Source: Rostratula benghalensis
Taxonomy: Eukaryota > Chordata > Aves > Charadriiformes > Rostratulidae
Length of the DNA stretch: 64,000 bases
NCBI GenBank assembly: GCA_013399305.1
Contig: VXAI01000162.1
Coordinates: forward strand, 668,798-732,797
Reading direction: 5' to 3'
Within the stretch, counting starts at the first letter, position 1, and each line of letters opens with the position of its first letter. The notes under the pieces were generated by a model, which had not been told where the DNA came from, made no database searches, and was given only the letters and a program-made list of their open reading frames with translations. Positions 37,017 through 48,759 of the stretch are shown here, piece after piece. The position numbers were made by a program, and so were the translations under genes.

Positions 37017-40000
37017 GTAAGAAGCCGTTTTTATCCCCCATGCTCATTGCAAACATGACACCAAGGATAGGAACATTGATAATTAATACTTGCTTGGCCA
37101 TTTTTATGGTGATAGACGCATTTGTATCCAAGCGCAGCTTTATTTGACAGTGTGTTTTTCCAGCACTGCCAATTTTTATTTTAATCATGCACATGACCTG
37201 CTATTTCCCATATTCTATTCACAAGTTTAACATCAAGTGGAGATTTAACATTTTGGCAGCATTTACTGTAAAGGGTTTTCAAAATGAAAAGAAGTCTGGT
37301 ATGGAATTTATCTTTTCCCATTTCCCATGAAAACACAGGTTTTTTTCAAATTTTGACTGAAATTTTTTATTGCTGAGAAATAGAAATCTAATAGAAACTT
37401 TTATTCCTTCACTCTTTTTATTTAGAAGTTAACATTTTCAGTAGATGCACTGAATAGATCAAAGTGCAGCTTTACAACTGTGTTTGTCAAGTTCTACTGA
37501 ACCAGGGTGTACAATGGAATGTGTCATTAAGTTTGGAAGCTTAAAGTGTTAAGAAGAGGAAAAGAAAATGTCTAGTGAAAGCTAATGTCACAAATATTCT
37601 ATAAAAACATAATTAAATCATAATCTGACATTTGTATAAATGGTAATGTGAAATTTCAGCAGCAGTATTTGTTTGCAGCTTGGAAACTTGTTATACAACA
37701 TACAGGGAATAAGTTTAAGGAGCATAAAAAATGCTTTCCAAGAACGTAAATAAATTAATTGCTTCATTGTCACCTTATATGCACATAAAGATACATTTAA
37801 ACAATCCTTCTTTTAGATACCAGTGGTCTGTCTTAAATATCCTATAACTTTATGTGTATTATTTGCTTAATCTTGTAGGTTTCAGAGCAAGTAGCATAAT
37901 TCATTTGTAGCATGAACTAAATCCTTCCCTACATATACTGAAGAGAAAAAGCAAGTTATGTGAGAGGTTGGTTAGCTGCAAATGCATGAAGTGAGGAATT
38001 TTGAGATACCATTAAGGAAAATACACATTATTTAGCTACACATCAGAAAGCAAGTTATTATATCTGTGAATTTATGAAGGTGATGTAAGTAGCAACATTT
38101 TAATTTTTCCTGTGTTTTATTTAATCCACAATATGTTTTATAATTTTCTCTGTATTCTTATGCATAGACTTCACTGACTGTGACATATTCTGGTTTATCT
38201 TGATCTGGGGAGATGCCTTTGGTTTTACCCTCAGTTTATTAAAATGGGTCCTTCAACTTGTTTGTAGTCAGTGAGTAACAGAGACATTGCATTTCTATGA
38301 ATTTACCATTTTATCTGCTTTATACCAGCCAGCTATATTAGCCAGAATCTCCTGCTGCTGAATTACCTTGAGAAAAATGTGATTCTTTTTTTAAAAAAAA
38401 ACGTTTTTTCACTCAGTTTGCCTCAAAGGTGGCTCACTGATGCCTGTCTAATTCCTAATATGTGTCAGAACTGCAATTACCTTTCAGGGATATTCACTGT
38501 TCCTCCTCAGATTTCGGGGGATCTCTTTTGCCTACAATTTTCAGGAACAAGCTACAATAATAAAGCAAATGCTCAGGGGAAGGACCCCTGTTTCCTGTTT
38601 TGTCCTGGGTCATTTAGTTTGAAAAGTTTTAGACTTGTGTTTTCAACAGTGAACTGGCATTGGCACAGGCTTAAAAGTCTCTCAGCACACTCATGTTTTC
38701 AAAATGAAAGTTTTTACTTTCTCCAAAATAGTATATTTTACTCAATTTTAGTAAAAAATCAAATGGGTAAAGAGCTCTCCACCCAGTCTTTTGGCTCAAT
38801 GAAGATTTCAGATTGATTTGAACTGCTTTATTTTGATAATTCTGAAAACCCTATGCTTTCTCTCTTCCCTTCCCTCATATGATGTAGGAAATATTAAATT
38901 TCTTATGTAATGATATTTTGTGCTAATGTGTTTGTTTCCAGTTGATCAAGTGTTAACTTCTATTCTATTAAGATCTTCACATATAGAATCACTTCCAAGC
39001 TTTAAAAACTAAATATTTCTTTTTTACGCTTGATCTGCATCAGACCTCTACAGTTAGTGATGTATTTCACTTGATCTCAATGCTATAATTGACCAGACCA
39101 GTCCTTTCTCTCTTTGATCTATAATTTGGTCAAATGAAGACTATGACGCATTGATCCCTTGAAACATGGTGATCAAGTCAGTCAGTTCTGACTATGGCTT
39201 GAGTATATTTCATATTTGCCCACACATTAGGTACCAAGACCTAATTTTGACAGTTAATAAATACAGTCTTTCAAATTTAAGGGACAGAGGACATGACTTC
39301 CATTGAAATCGGCTCATTAATATTTATTTATTTTATCTTCAGAGTGAGTCATGAACTGTTTCAAATTTTGATAAGCAATTAATGCATCAGTGATTCTAAC
39401 AGACACAGAAATTATGATTATGAGCCAGCAAATCATGGCTCGCTTAGGCATGCAGCAGTCTCTGCAGTTTTAAAAGTTAATTTCCTCACTGTAAATACTT
39501 TTATGAGTTTTAAAGAGGCAGAGAAAAAAAAAAATCTTTCAAAGTGTGGAAGTATGATATATACATATGCAAAAGTCAATATGAGAATCAACAGAGTATC
39601 CTGCGTAGAGATACATGTATTTGTACAGCTCTTTTCTAATTCTGTATGTGTAAATAACTATGTGTAAAGCATTTTTTTCTAACATAGATGTCTATATTTA
39701 AATAAAATGTATATTCATACTTCGAGCTCTGAATGATTTGGAAAGACCACTAATACCTACATAACCTGCCTTCCTTTTTACAAAACTTTTCTTTTCCAAT
39801 AATTTACAACTTATTCCCTTCTCTGCTTGCGTCAGCAGAGCGCTGCCCCACTGTCTCCAGCTGGAATGTCTCTTTTCCGTTGTTCTTCCTGTTTCGCATT
39901 CACAACTTTAATTCCTGCCTCCTGCAGCTCCACCAACAGACAAATAAGTGCAGCACCCATTCATCATGTTTATACCTGGTCATTATTCTATGCTCTTCTG

Positions 40001-40032
40001 CAGAATTTAGTGGAGATGTGTGGGTTGTACAA
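37017..40032 (+). other. GPC5: GPC5 intron 3, first segment
   Basis: Starts with the GTAAGA donor of exon 3. About 3 kb of AT-rich sequence follows, with no repeat or exon recognised. The 145-codon frame at 38379-38816 starts in an A/T homopolymer, lacks splice context and has no family similarity. Confidence 0.65.
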
Positions 40033-40203
40033 ATCACGGAATATCAGGGATTGGAAGGGACCTTGAAAGATCATCTAGTCCAATCGCTCTGCTGGAGCAG
40101 GAACACCTAGATCAGGTCACACAGGGGTGTGTCCAGGCAGGTTTTGAGTATCTTCAGAGAAGGAGACTCCACAGCCTCTCTGGGCAGGCTGTTCCAATAG
40201 TCA
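40033..40203 (-). mobile_element. CR1 LINE 3' tail, antisense
   Basis: It reads GGATTGGAAGGGACCTTGAAAG or close to it, then GAACACCTAGATCAGGTCAC and GAGAAGGAGACTCCACAGCC. It is the near-exact reverse complement of the CR1 tail upstream of exon 3 (36053-36202), but about 20 bp longer. The same subfamily is found again at 53365-53536. Confidence 0.93.
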
Positions 40204-42943
40204 CGTATTTATAAATGTTCACATACATATAGGTATTGACACATATTCAGTGACAGTTCTACTCTGTGTTCCTGAAGCCTATGTATGTCCATTCATTTGC
40301 TCAGTGCACAGTGGATGCTATGCTTTTTAGCTGATAGGAGTTGGAGCAGAATTATTTTCACAGACTTCTGTGTGTACACTCATGCAAATATAATGTAATA
40401 GAGGTTTAAGAGAGCTGCGTTACACAAAACAAGAACAGTATTCCTTAGTAAGTTAATCTGAAAAGGGTGATATTACGTAGTGTTAAGCATTGGATAATGG
40501 ATAAAAATGCTTATTGCTACAAAAGACTTTATAGCTTTGTCGTATGCTCCTCTTTGTGCTCAGCCCGAGTTGCTTCTTGCTGATCTCTGCACTTGTGTAC
40601 AGCGGGGGAAATCCCCCATTGAGAGCAACTGTACTGACTAATGAGTGCACAACAGCTTTGTAACACGTTTAAGCCGTATTTAAGGAAAAGCAAACAAACT
40701 AAAAACCTATGGAAACTTGTTGACAAGTTGTAATTGATTGTTTCACGTTGCCTCCATTCTGTCATAGTAGCTACCGAGTGTCAATATTAAGACAGAAGGA
40801 CAAAGATTTTAGAAAGAATTAGAAAGTTTTGGTGTGGGTGGAGCCTACTATTGCCAGCCTGAGAGTGTGTTGCTGTTCCCTTTATGCCTGGATTAATGGC
40901 ACGGCCTCATGCCATGCTAGGGCAAGTTCTTCTGCCACTCATGGTGTGGGGCTTATGCTTGGGTTGCCCAAGTCCTGCTCTGGCACCATCATCAGCTGTG
41001 TGTTTCCACCCCTTTTCCCCTGTATACACTGCTTCGGGAGGTAGAAGTCAATCCGTTTGAGGGACCCATAAGCAATGGAAATTCTCTCTTAGCTATAGTT
41101 TTTTTTTTGATGTGTGAAGACTTGTGCTGTTATGCATTGGGTAATGCAGAAGATAAGAGGTCCATTGGAGTGGAACAAGGTGAGGACATGTGGGGAGGTT
41201 GAAAAGGGTCTGAGGCAAGAGCTGAAGGAAAAGGGAAAGGGAAAAGGAGAGAAGAGAAAAATTCACAAGGCTTTATAATTACATTATTCCTCCAAACTTT
41301 CCATGAAACTATTGTTCCTTAGTCCCAAAAGAACAATGCTGTTTGGGATTAATATTGAATCAAAGAGATGAAAAGGAATATTGATTAGTTGTTCATTGTG
41401 TATTCTGGGCATTGATTTGGGGATCTGGAGGGAAATGAAGTATGTGACCATGATATTAAAATCTATATATGCATATAAAAATGTGGGAATCAGAAAAACA
41501 ACAGGAAGAATTAAAATCACACAGACAAATTCTGGCATTTCCTAATTTTGGAAGTCAGGAATTTGTGCTATAGGTTTGTTAACATTTGTCTATGTATTTT
41601 TGTATGGGATGTAAGCCTACAAAAATTTGGAATGGGATTTTCAAAAGCACTATGTCTTCACTGTGTTCTAACCCATGTGGACTTTCACCACATGAATTTT
41701 CCAAACAGTTGGAGGTAATGAAAATGTCAAAATTCTGGAAGTTCTCAGGTCATTTCACTCGTGTTAGTCTAATCCTGAGAGAACATCTAAGTTATATGTC
41801 TTCTAAGAAATAAGCATAATTATCTTCTATGAAAAGAGGCTTTTTTTTTTTCTAGCTCTTTTTGTGATCTGTCATTAATACTAGGAAAAAAGGCAACATC
41901 TTTCTTGTGTCACAGAATGCTAGCAGGGAGAAGTTAATAGACCATACTTAGAGCTTTATTTCCTTATTGATTATTTTTGCTTGGAATGAATAGCTATAAA
42001 CACTTAAACAGTCAGAACTGCTATAATGCAGTGATGCCTTAAATTTAATATTCCCATGAAGAGACATGGGAACCTGAGACAAATAAATTTTAATATTAGA
42101 AAATGCTTATTTTAAACTTTGTGTATAAATCGGGTTAAGAAAGAGATCTGAAATTCATCACTTTAAATTGTAGTTATCACAAAGAGCTGTACTCAGCACA
42201 CCTGAAATGGACCTCTATATCTATTCTATATTCATATAAAAATAGACAGTATAATGTTAACCAAAAGTGTTTACTGAATTGATAACAGTCAGAGAAATAA
42301 TTACAGTATTTTTCTGAATAGGCACTATTAGGCTGTACTTCCAAGCATTAGTTGCAATGTCCTCCCCTAATTTTACTTGAAAAACTTGAAAGTTATCCAT
42401 GTACTAAAAATTCAGAAATATAAAAGAATGGAAGAAAAAAAAAAAGCATTTCCATTAAAACTGAAAATTCAGGAAAACAGACTAAAGAAGGAAAACACAA
42501 AACTTTTCCCCTAAAACAATTCTATCTGTCTAAACAGCAGTGTCATATGTCTTCTAATGTTATTTTCATGTGTTGCAGTGCTCCCAACAGTGCATACACA
42601 GAAGGCACATACATTTGTTATCAAATTTAGGGACTACTTTACCACTAGCTTATCTTATTTTCCTTCATTTAGTGGAGGAACATTTCATCATTCTTAGATT
42701 CTGTGGACTATGAATGCTGCAAGCCATTTAGCTACATGGTTAAGGGCTTTAAACTTAACTTTGCTTCTTTGGATTTTGTTTTCTTGCTTCATAGTCTTAG
42801 CATTATTTTCCTCCTACTTTTGGATTTTGAAAATTTTAAAAGGAAATAGTGTGAAATGAAGTAAGAAATATGCCATTTGGAAGTGATGCATTAAAGATTT
42901 TTTTTTCTTTTTTAAATAAATGCTAAAACCATATTGTACAAAT
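40204..42943 (+). other. GPC5: GPC5 intron 3, segment
   Basis: No exon was recognised. A somewhat GC-rich stretch lies at about 40830-41050, with a purine tract (AAGGGAAAGGG-like) at 41225-41262. The remainder is AT-rich and unique as far as I can see. Confidence 0.55.
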
Positions 42944-43250
42944 GGGGAGGCTGAGACTTGATATTAGAAAAGATTTCTTTACTGAGAGGGTGTTCAAACA
43001 CTGGGACAGACTTTCTAGACAGGTATTCAATGCCCCAAGCCTCTCAGTGTTTAAGAGGCATTTGGACAATTCCCTTAGTAACATGCTTTAATTTTTGGTC
43101 ATCCCTAAAATGGTCAGGCAACTGGACTACATAATTGTTACATGTCCCTTCCAACTGAACTATTCTATTCTATTCTATTCTATTCTATTCTATTCTATTC
43201 TATTCTATTCTATTCTATTCTATTCTATTCTATTCTATTCTATTCTATTC
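42944..43250 (+). mobile_element. CR1-like 3' fragment with expanded TATTC tail
   Basis: It encodes a remnant of the CR1 C-terminus in the + orientation (RLDIRKDFFTERVFKHWDRL, then NAPSLSVFKRHLDNSLSN-like residues). A 3' untranslated part follows, ending CCCTTCCAACTGAAC. Instead of the usual few octamer units, the tail is a perfect pentanucleotide array. Confidence 0.82.
43161..43250. repeat. (TATTC)18 microsatellite
   Basis: Eighteen uninterrupted TATTC units (90 bp) begin exactly at the 3' end of the CR1 fragment and are followed by TAATTTGC. The motif resembles the ATTCTATG terminal repeat of CR1, from which it probably grew. Confidence 0.98.
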
Positions 43251-45129
43251 TAATTTGCTTTTATTAAATTATATAGACTGAAAATCAAAGCCATGGTTAA
43301 CATGAAACAAAAGCTCTACACATAAGAAGAATTAATTATGTGAAAACAGTTTCACAGCCTAATTTACTGTATATATTGGAGTAAAACTGGCAATTGTTAC
43401 AAGATAACCTAATCACTTCTTATTTTACAAATTAAGTAGATTACACAGCATAGTATAATTTATGAATGCCTTGGTTCATTATTCATATTGTTTATATTTA
43501 AACTGCACAGTAAATTTCTCTATTGTGAACATCCTGGGTATACTTATCTGATTGGAAATAAGTAATTTTAGACAAATACCTAGCTGGCTCTTCCAGAGAG
43601 CTCACTGCATTTGTCTGTGATTCAACTGCTGCTGTGTAGACAACTTTTTTTCCAGCATTTTCACAATGCAGAGGCCTGCAAACAGCATCATTCATGATGG
43701 TCCTATTGCTGCTAGCAGTCAGGGAGGCAGCAGGGATACAGAATAATTTATGCTGCCATCAAGCAGCTAAACCACTTTGTGTATCTCTAAGTACACCTGT
43801 GTGTCCATGTAGTGTGTATGGTGGTTTACTGACATTTTCTCACTGGGAAGGGAAAAAACTCTGAAGGACAGAAGAAGAGGAAGTGTGAGTAAGAAGAAAA
43901 GGAAGTGAATGGGAAGAAAAGGAGTGTGAGTAAGGATGAGGAAGGTGAATTGGGGTTCTGGGTGAGATATGCAGGTCCCTCACACTCTGTTGACCTTCTA
44001 CTCTTTCCAGGCTTAGGTTACAACAATGGCACAGGAGCCAGGGCAACACCACATTTCGGTGTCAACAACATCCTATAACTTATCAAGAATGCAGTTTACA
44101 TTGCAGATGGAGCAAGTTGTAGCTGTTTTTAAGCATATAATTGATATCAACCAGGGAGAATCCATCACTTGAAAAAAGTCTCTGTCACAGTAGGGGAGTG
44201 TAGGAAGGCTGGGCAGTTGGCAACAGGAGGTCAGCAGAATACCCAGAACCAGGATCCCAGTGCCAGACCAGAGCATGCTGCTTTTCATGGGGGGAAGCAC
44301 TGCTGCTTTTCAGAGAAGATCCTCTGAGAAGGACAGAGCACAGTCTCCATGGGCAGAGACCACCTGTCTGAAAGATACAATAGATCAGATATCTTGCATT
44401 TTCCTCTTCTTTAGCTGTCCCTCTCATTTTTGAGATTATACATGATACAAACTACTTTTTCTCTTGGCTTTTGAACTGTCTCTCTGCCTGTGCCATTTCC
44501 TTTAAAGGCAGACACCTTCTCATTGTTTTCATGCCTTGTTTCCATGGCGAAGTGTGTGACACTCTTCTTTTGTCATCCAGCATACCAGCTCTTGAATAGC
44601 ACTGTGCTGCTGCTGTGGCTAGAGCTCTGCTACAGGATCTATTAGAACTGCAAGGGACAAATGTCCTTCTTGAGCCTGTCTCTGTTTATCCTTTATAACT
44701 CATTCTACCTGGGCTGGTTTCACCTTCTTCCTCTAGGTTCAATGCTTCTTCCTTTGCTTGCTGGAAGCAAGTGTGCAGAATGCTGTGACGACTGAAGATG
44801 TCATTGACACTATTCAGAACATTTCTCAGGGGCACTGCCAGACTGATGCAGCTGGTGTAATTTTGTTTTCAGGATGTCAGAAACCTTCATTTTTGGTGAT
44901 GAGGAGGGAAGATCATCATATCATATTTCAAGAGGTAAAGAAGATGAAAACTTTCAGCTGGAGGGAATAGATGGAGGCTCCTATGGGGAGACGATCTTCA
45001 AAAGGAGAGGGAAAACATCAGAGAACCTGTGGACAGAGTACACTAACCTGATGATAGTAGTCAAGGCATGTGTGCTGTCTGACAATGTTTTCTTGCTTCA
45101 GATGTTGATTTGGAAGGGACATAAATAAT
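43251..45129 (+). other. GPC5: GPC5 intron 3, segment with purine-rich patch
   Basis: A purine-rich patch at about 43850-43950 contains two copies of a GTGTGAGTAAG motif. From 43980 to 45129 the base composition is more balanced than in most of the intron and small frames occur on both strands (for example 44758-44970). None shows known similarity. Part of it may belong to the LINE that follows. Confidence 0.5.
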
Positions 45130-45820
45130 GGGAAAATTATAACCATCCTGGTGTCAGCTGGAAGGACAACACAGCAATGAGCAAGCAATCAAGGAGATTT
45201 CTGGTGTGTATTGGTGACAACTTCATGGCATAGGTGACTGATTTGCTAACAAAGAAGTGTACTTTATGGGACTTGATACTTAGGAAACAAGGAAGAACGT
45301 GTCAGGAGCAGCAATGAGATGGTAAGATTTCAATATCTTAAGAGAAGAAAGCAGTGCAAAAAAGAGGACAGTACCCCCTGGCTGCTCATGGCTTGGATGA
45401 GTGTATGCTTTGCTTGGTAAAAAACTGGCTGCAAGGCCAGGCCCAAAGAGTTATGGTGAATGAAGCTAAATCCAGTTGGTGGCTGGTCACAAGTGGTATC
45501 CCTCAGGGTTCTGTACTGGGGTCAGTTCTGTTTGATACCTTTATCATCAATCCTGACAAGGAGATTAAATACACCCTCAGTAAGTTTGCAGATGACACCA
45601 AGTTAGGCGGGAGTGTTGATCTGCTTGAGAGTGGGATGGCTCTACAGAGGGATCTGGACAGGCTGAATCAATGAGCCAAGGCCAGTGGTATGAGGTTCAA
45701 CACAGCCAAGTGCTGGGTCCTACACTGGAGTCACAGCAACCCCATGCAGCACCATGCAGGACTGGGGAAGGGTGGCTGGGAATCTGCAACTCTGAACCTA
45801 AACAATTCCATGATTCTGTG
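45130..45820 (+). mobile_element. CR1/Jockey-type LINE copy with endonuclease and RT pieces, internally deleted
   Basis: The first part (about 45130-45300) translates, with interruptions, to a CR1-type endonuclease C-terminal segment with VSWKDNTA and KQSRRFL. A reverse transcriptase segment follows from about 45354 with [23 protein letters not shown] and [15 protein letters not shown], ending at a stop after RLNQ (45674). The copy then jumps to a CR1 3' end (GAACCTAAACAATTCCATGA). The regions between endonuclease and polymerase, and most of the sequence after the FADD box, are missing. Confidence 0.85.
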
Positions 45821-47794
45821 AAATGACTTAGAAGGTGGGTACATCAGAGGTACATCTTGTTACCAAAGAGCCAAGCATCTTTGAATCGGAAGCTATGGTG
45901 GGATAGGACCCACATATGGGCATCATGGACAAGGCAGGAACCTGTTATGTTCATGGTGTTCTTTGAGTGTAGGATGTGGGCACTGGTTTCATCTCAGGGC
46001 TGGTGAACGTTGCCATGCAAGGTATTCACTACCGCAGTATACTGGTAAAACTGACTCTGCACAAAACATCGTTATCTGTTTCACAGATACCTGGTCAAAG
46101 CAAAAGTGAATAATTTGTTCCTTATACAATTTCAAAGCCTGGATGAAATTCCTCAGGACATAATGATAAAAGCTGAGGCCAACAGAACACTAGCCCACAG
46201 GGTCTTGAAGCAGTTGGTTGCAGTAATATATCAACTATATGTACTTTTGTTCTGGAGAGAAATGGACTTACTGATGATAAAGAGCGGAGAGAAAATGAGC
46301 CTTGTTTTGGAGATTGCACAGATACAACTTAAATTTGATGTCATAGGAAAATTAATTGTATTGTTCCTATCACCAGACTGTCTAACTGGACTCAGCATTG
46401 TATGCCTTTAACTTTCAGCAAGTGTGCATTCGTATTACCAATTTGTAAAAGACAGATCCCAAGTGAGCAACGTGCCCTATAGTTCTTTCGTACTTGTTAA
46501 AAAAAAAAAAAAAAAGTAGAAAATTAAATTCATAATTTTCAGCAAAGCAGACTTTGGAATAAAATTTCAGAGTTCTGCCTCAAGCTTTTTGGCATATGTC
46601 TCTGCCACCGTAACTTTGCTGAATTTAAATTACTTGATAAATTGATGAATTTAAATTACTTCACAAGATCGATATAAACTGATTTGTGCAAACTGCTGAA
46701 CAGTAATTGGATTTAAAGTCCTCATCTTACACATGTCTGTATTCTAATATCGTTATGTTTAAAAAGAAGATTTGATATCTAACCTAACACACCATCACCT
46801 TCCATTTCTCTCCATTCACAGATAACCATCCAGCTGTAGCTGTGAAAAAAAACCACGGTGCTTATATAATGAAGTATGGCATATCTTTATATATCAGTCT
46901 TTTTTTTTTTTTTTTTAATGTAGGATGGAGTAAGTGTACTGCAATCATGACCCCCATCTGATTCAGATTCTTCTAGTGTTATATTTCACTTCCTTATTGT
47001 TTCAGAGTAGAAAAGTTTCTTGCTTCTGTCAAAAGGTTTTCTTCTGAGACTAAACTGGGCTTCATTCATCAGAAAAGAGAATGGAGAACTTTGAAAACAA
47101 AGTGAAAATCAACAAAACAAGCGTTTATGGCTTTTTGGTAACTAATGGAAAGTTATTAAATACAAGGCTTTTTTTTTTATTATTTTTTACCTAAATGTAA
47201 TTAGTGATTTGATCCATGCTTGCTATATATTTCAGCAGCTTGTACTTACGGAGGTCTGAAGTTTTATCCTTATTTCTGTAGTTTTGTCCTCTATACTCTA
47301 CACTATGTACTATCACTATACATGCCCATGCTGTTTCCCAGATTTTTCAACTAAAATTGCTGTTTTCCAAATAACAGCAAAGTCTCTCCTACAATATTTA
47401 ACATAACAATTGTGGTCAATGCATCCCATAGCATCTCATGTATGTTGGAATCCTTGTTGTAAGCTCTGTGCTGCAGAATTCTGCTCAAAATTGGTGTCCT
47501 TTCTAAGTGGAATTGGTCTACTTGCACTTAATGTGTAGGATAGAATAGAATATTAACAGAGGCAATAATACATCCACAGTTATGCACACATTTTTGAAAA
47601 ATGTGTTTGTGTATGATCTGCTCTTTTCATTTAGCATCACATTACTTCTCAAGTGTAAATTGGAAAGAAAAAATGAAATTGATATACATTGCTGGATATA
47701 TATACTTGCTAATATTCTGTTAGTGTCTTTATTTTAAGGTTTATGATACACAGGCAGATGTGCGGCAGACAGTGGAAGCACTCGTTAGTGTCAA
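45821..47794 (+). other. GPC5: GPC5 intron 3, segment
   Basis: AT-rich apart from the first 300 bases. A duplicated GAATTTAAATTACTT lies at 46620-46634 and 46647-46661. Homopolymers occur near 46500-46515 (A) and 46900-46917 (T). The 101-codon frame at 46106-46411 is not recognised. Confidence 0.55.
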
Positions 47795-48468
47795 GAAACA
47801 CAGAATCAATGGAGTTGGAAGGGACCTTAAAGATCATGGAGTTCCAACCTCCCTGCCCTGGTAGGGACACCTCCCACTCGACCAGGTTGCTCAAAGCTCC
47901 ATCCAGCCTGGCCTTGAATACTTCCAGGGATGAGGCATTCACAACTTTACTGGGAACCCTGTTCCAGTGTCTCAACACTCTCATAGTGAAAAATGGCTTC
48001 CTAATACCTAATCTAAATCCATCCTCTTCTACTTTGAAACCATTAACCCTCATCCTATCACTGCATACCCTTGTAAAATGTCTGTCTCCAGCTTTCATGT
48101 AGACACTCTTCAGATACTGGAAGCCCACTATAAGAATCCCTTCCCTTCCCTTCCCTTCCCTTCCCTTCCCNNNNNNNNNNNNNNNNNNNNNNNNNNNNNN
48201 NNNNNNNNNNNNNNNNNNNNNNNNNNNNNNNNNNNNNNNNNNNNNNNNNNNNNNNNNNNNNNNNNNNNNNNNNNNNNNNNNNNNNNNNNNNNNTCCCTTC
48301 CCTTCCCTTCCCTTCCCTTCCCTTCCCCAGGTTGAACAACCCCAACAATCTCCATCTGTCCTCAGAGGAGAGGTGCTCCAGCCCTCAGATCATCTTCAAG
48401 CCTCTCCTCTGGACCTGCTCCATGTCTTTCTTGTGCTGAAGGCTCCAAAGCTGGACGTAGTACTCAAA
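47795..48468 (-). mobile_element. CR1 LINE copy, antisense, interrupted by a TTCCC array
   Basis: From its 3' end it reads GGAGTTGGAAGGGACCTTAA, CCCTGCCCTGGTAGGGACAC, and then the antisense C-terminal coding region (VLRHWNRVPSKVVNASSLEV). After the microsatellite the CR1 continues with CAGGTTGAACAACCCCAACA and GAGGAGAGGTGCTCCAGCCC, to GCTGGACGTAGTACTC. Both sides are in register with one CR1, so the array sits inside it at the normal site of a pyrimidine-rich stretch. Confidence 0.92.
48141..48327. repeat. (TTCCC)n microsatellite with an assembly gap, inside CR1
   Basis: Perfect TTCCC units run at 48141-48170 and from 48294 to about 48327, around 123 N (48171-48293). The real length is unknown. 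Frames crossing it are artefacts. Confidence 0.97.
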
Positions 48469-48759
48469 TATAATAGAAGAATTTCTTAAATACAATAGCA
48501 GAACATGAAGACATGAAACCATATCTGTCTAAATAAAGTCAACAGATACATTCCTCAACTCCTCAGTGTGCTATATATGGTGAAGCTTTTGGTACCTGTT
48601 TCAATATACATCATTTCCAATTCCTCTTCTTTCAGCCAATTTTCCTTTCATATATGGAAATGAGAAAGGACACATTTCTCGCCTTTGGAGAGAAGAGGTT
48701 CAAATTCAGTGTCAAGTTCATGCTTCACACTTTTCTGAAAAGTGCTTGTTTTTTCAATT
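48469..48759 (+). other. GPC5: GPC5 intron 3, short unique segment
   Basis: About 290 bp of ordinary AT-rich sequence between the CR1 copy and the probable LTR-derived repeat. Nothing is recognised in it. Confidence 0.5.

Noticed and set aside
37017..37058. Extension of exon 3 to the stop at 37058
   Set aside because: A good GTAAGA donor begins at 37017. The family sequence continues directly in the exon at 58144, and the extra residues match nothing.
43161..43250. TATTC array as a CRISPR-like array
   Set aside because: The units are contiguous 5-mers without spacers, and the sequence is a vertebrate intron.
44758..45128. Two overlapping + strand frames as a small gene or exon
   Set aside because: No family similarity, no convincing splice sites, and they lie immediately before a degraded LINE.
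48058..48355. Frames across the TTCCC array
   Set aside because: They are simple repeat plus N, inside a dead CR1 copy.
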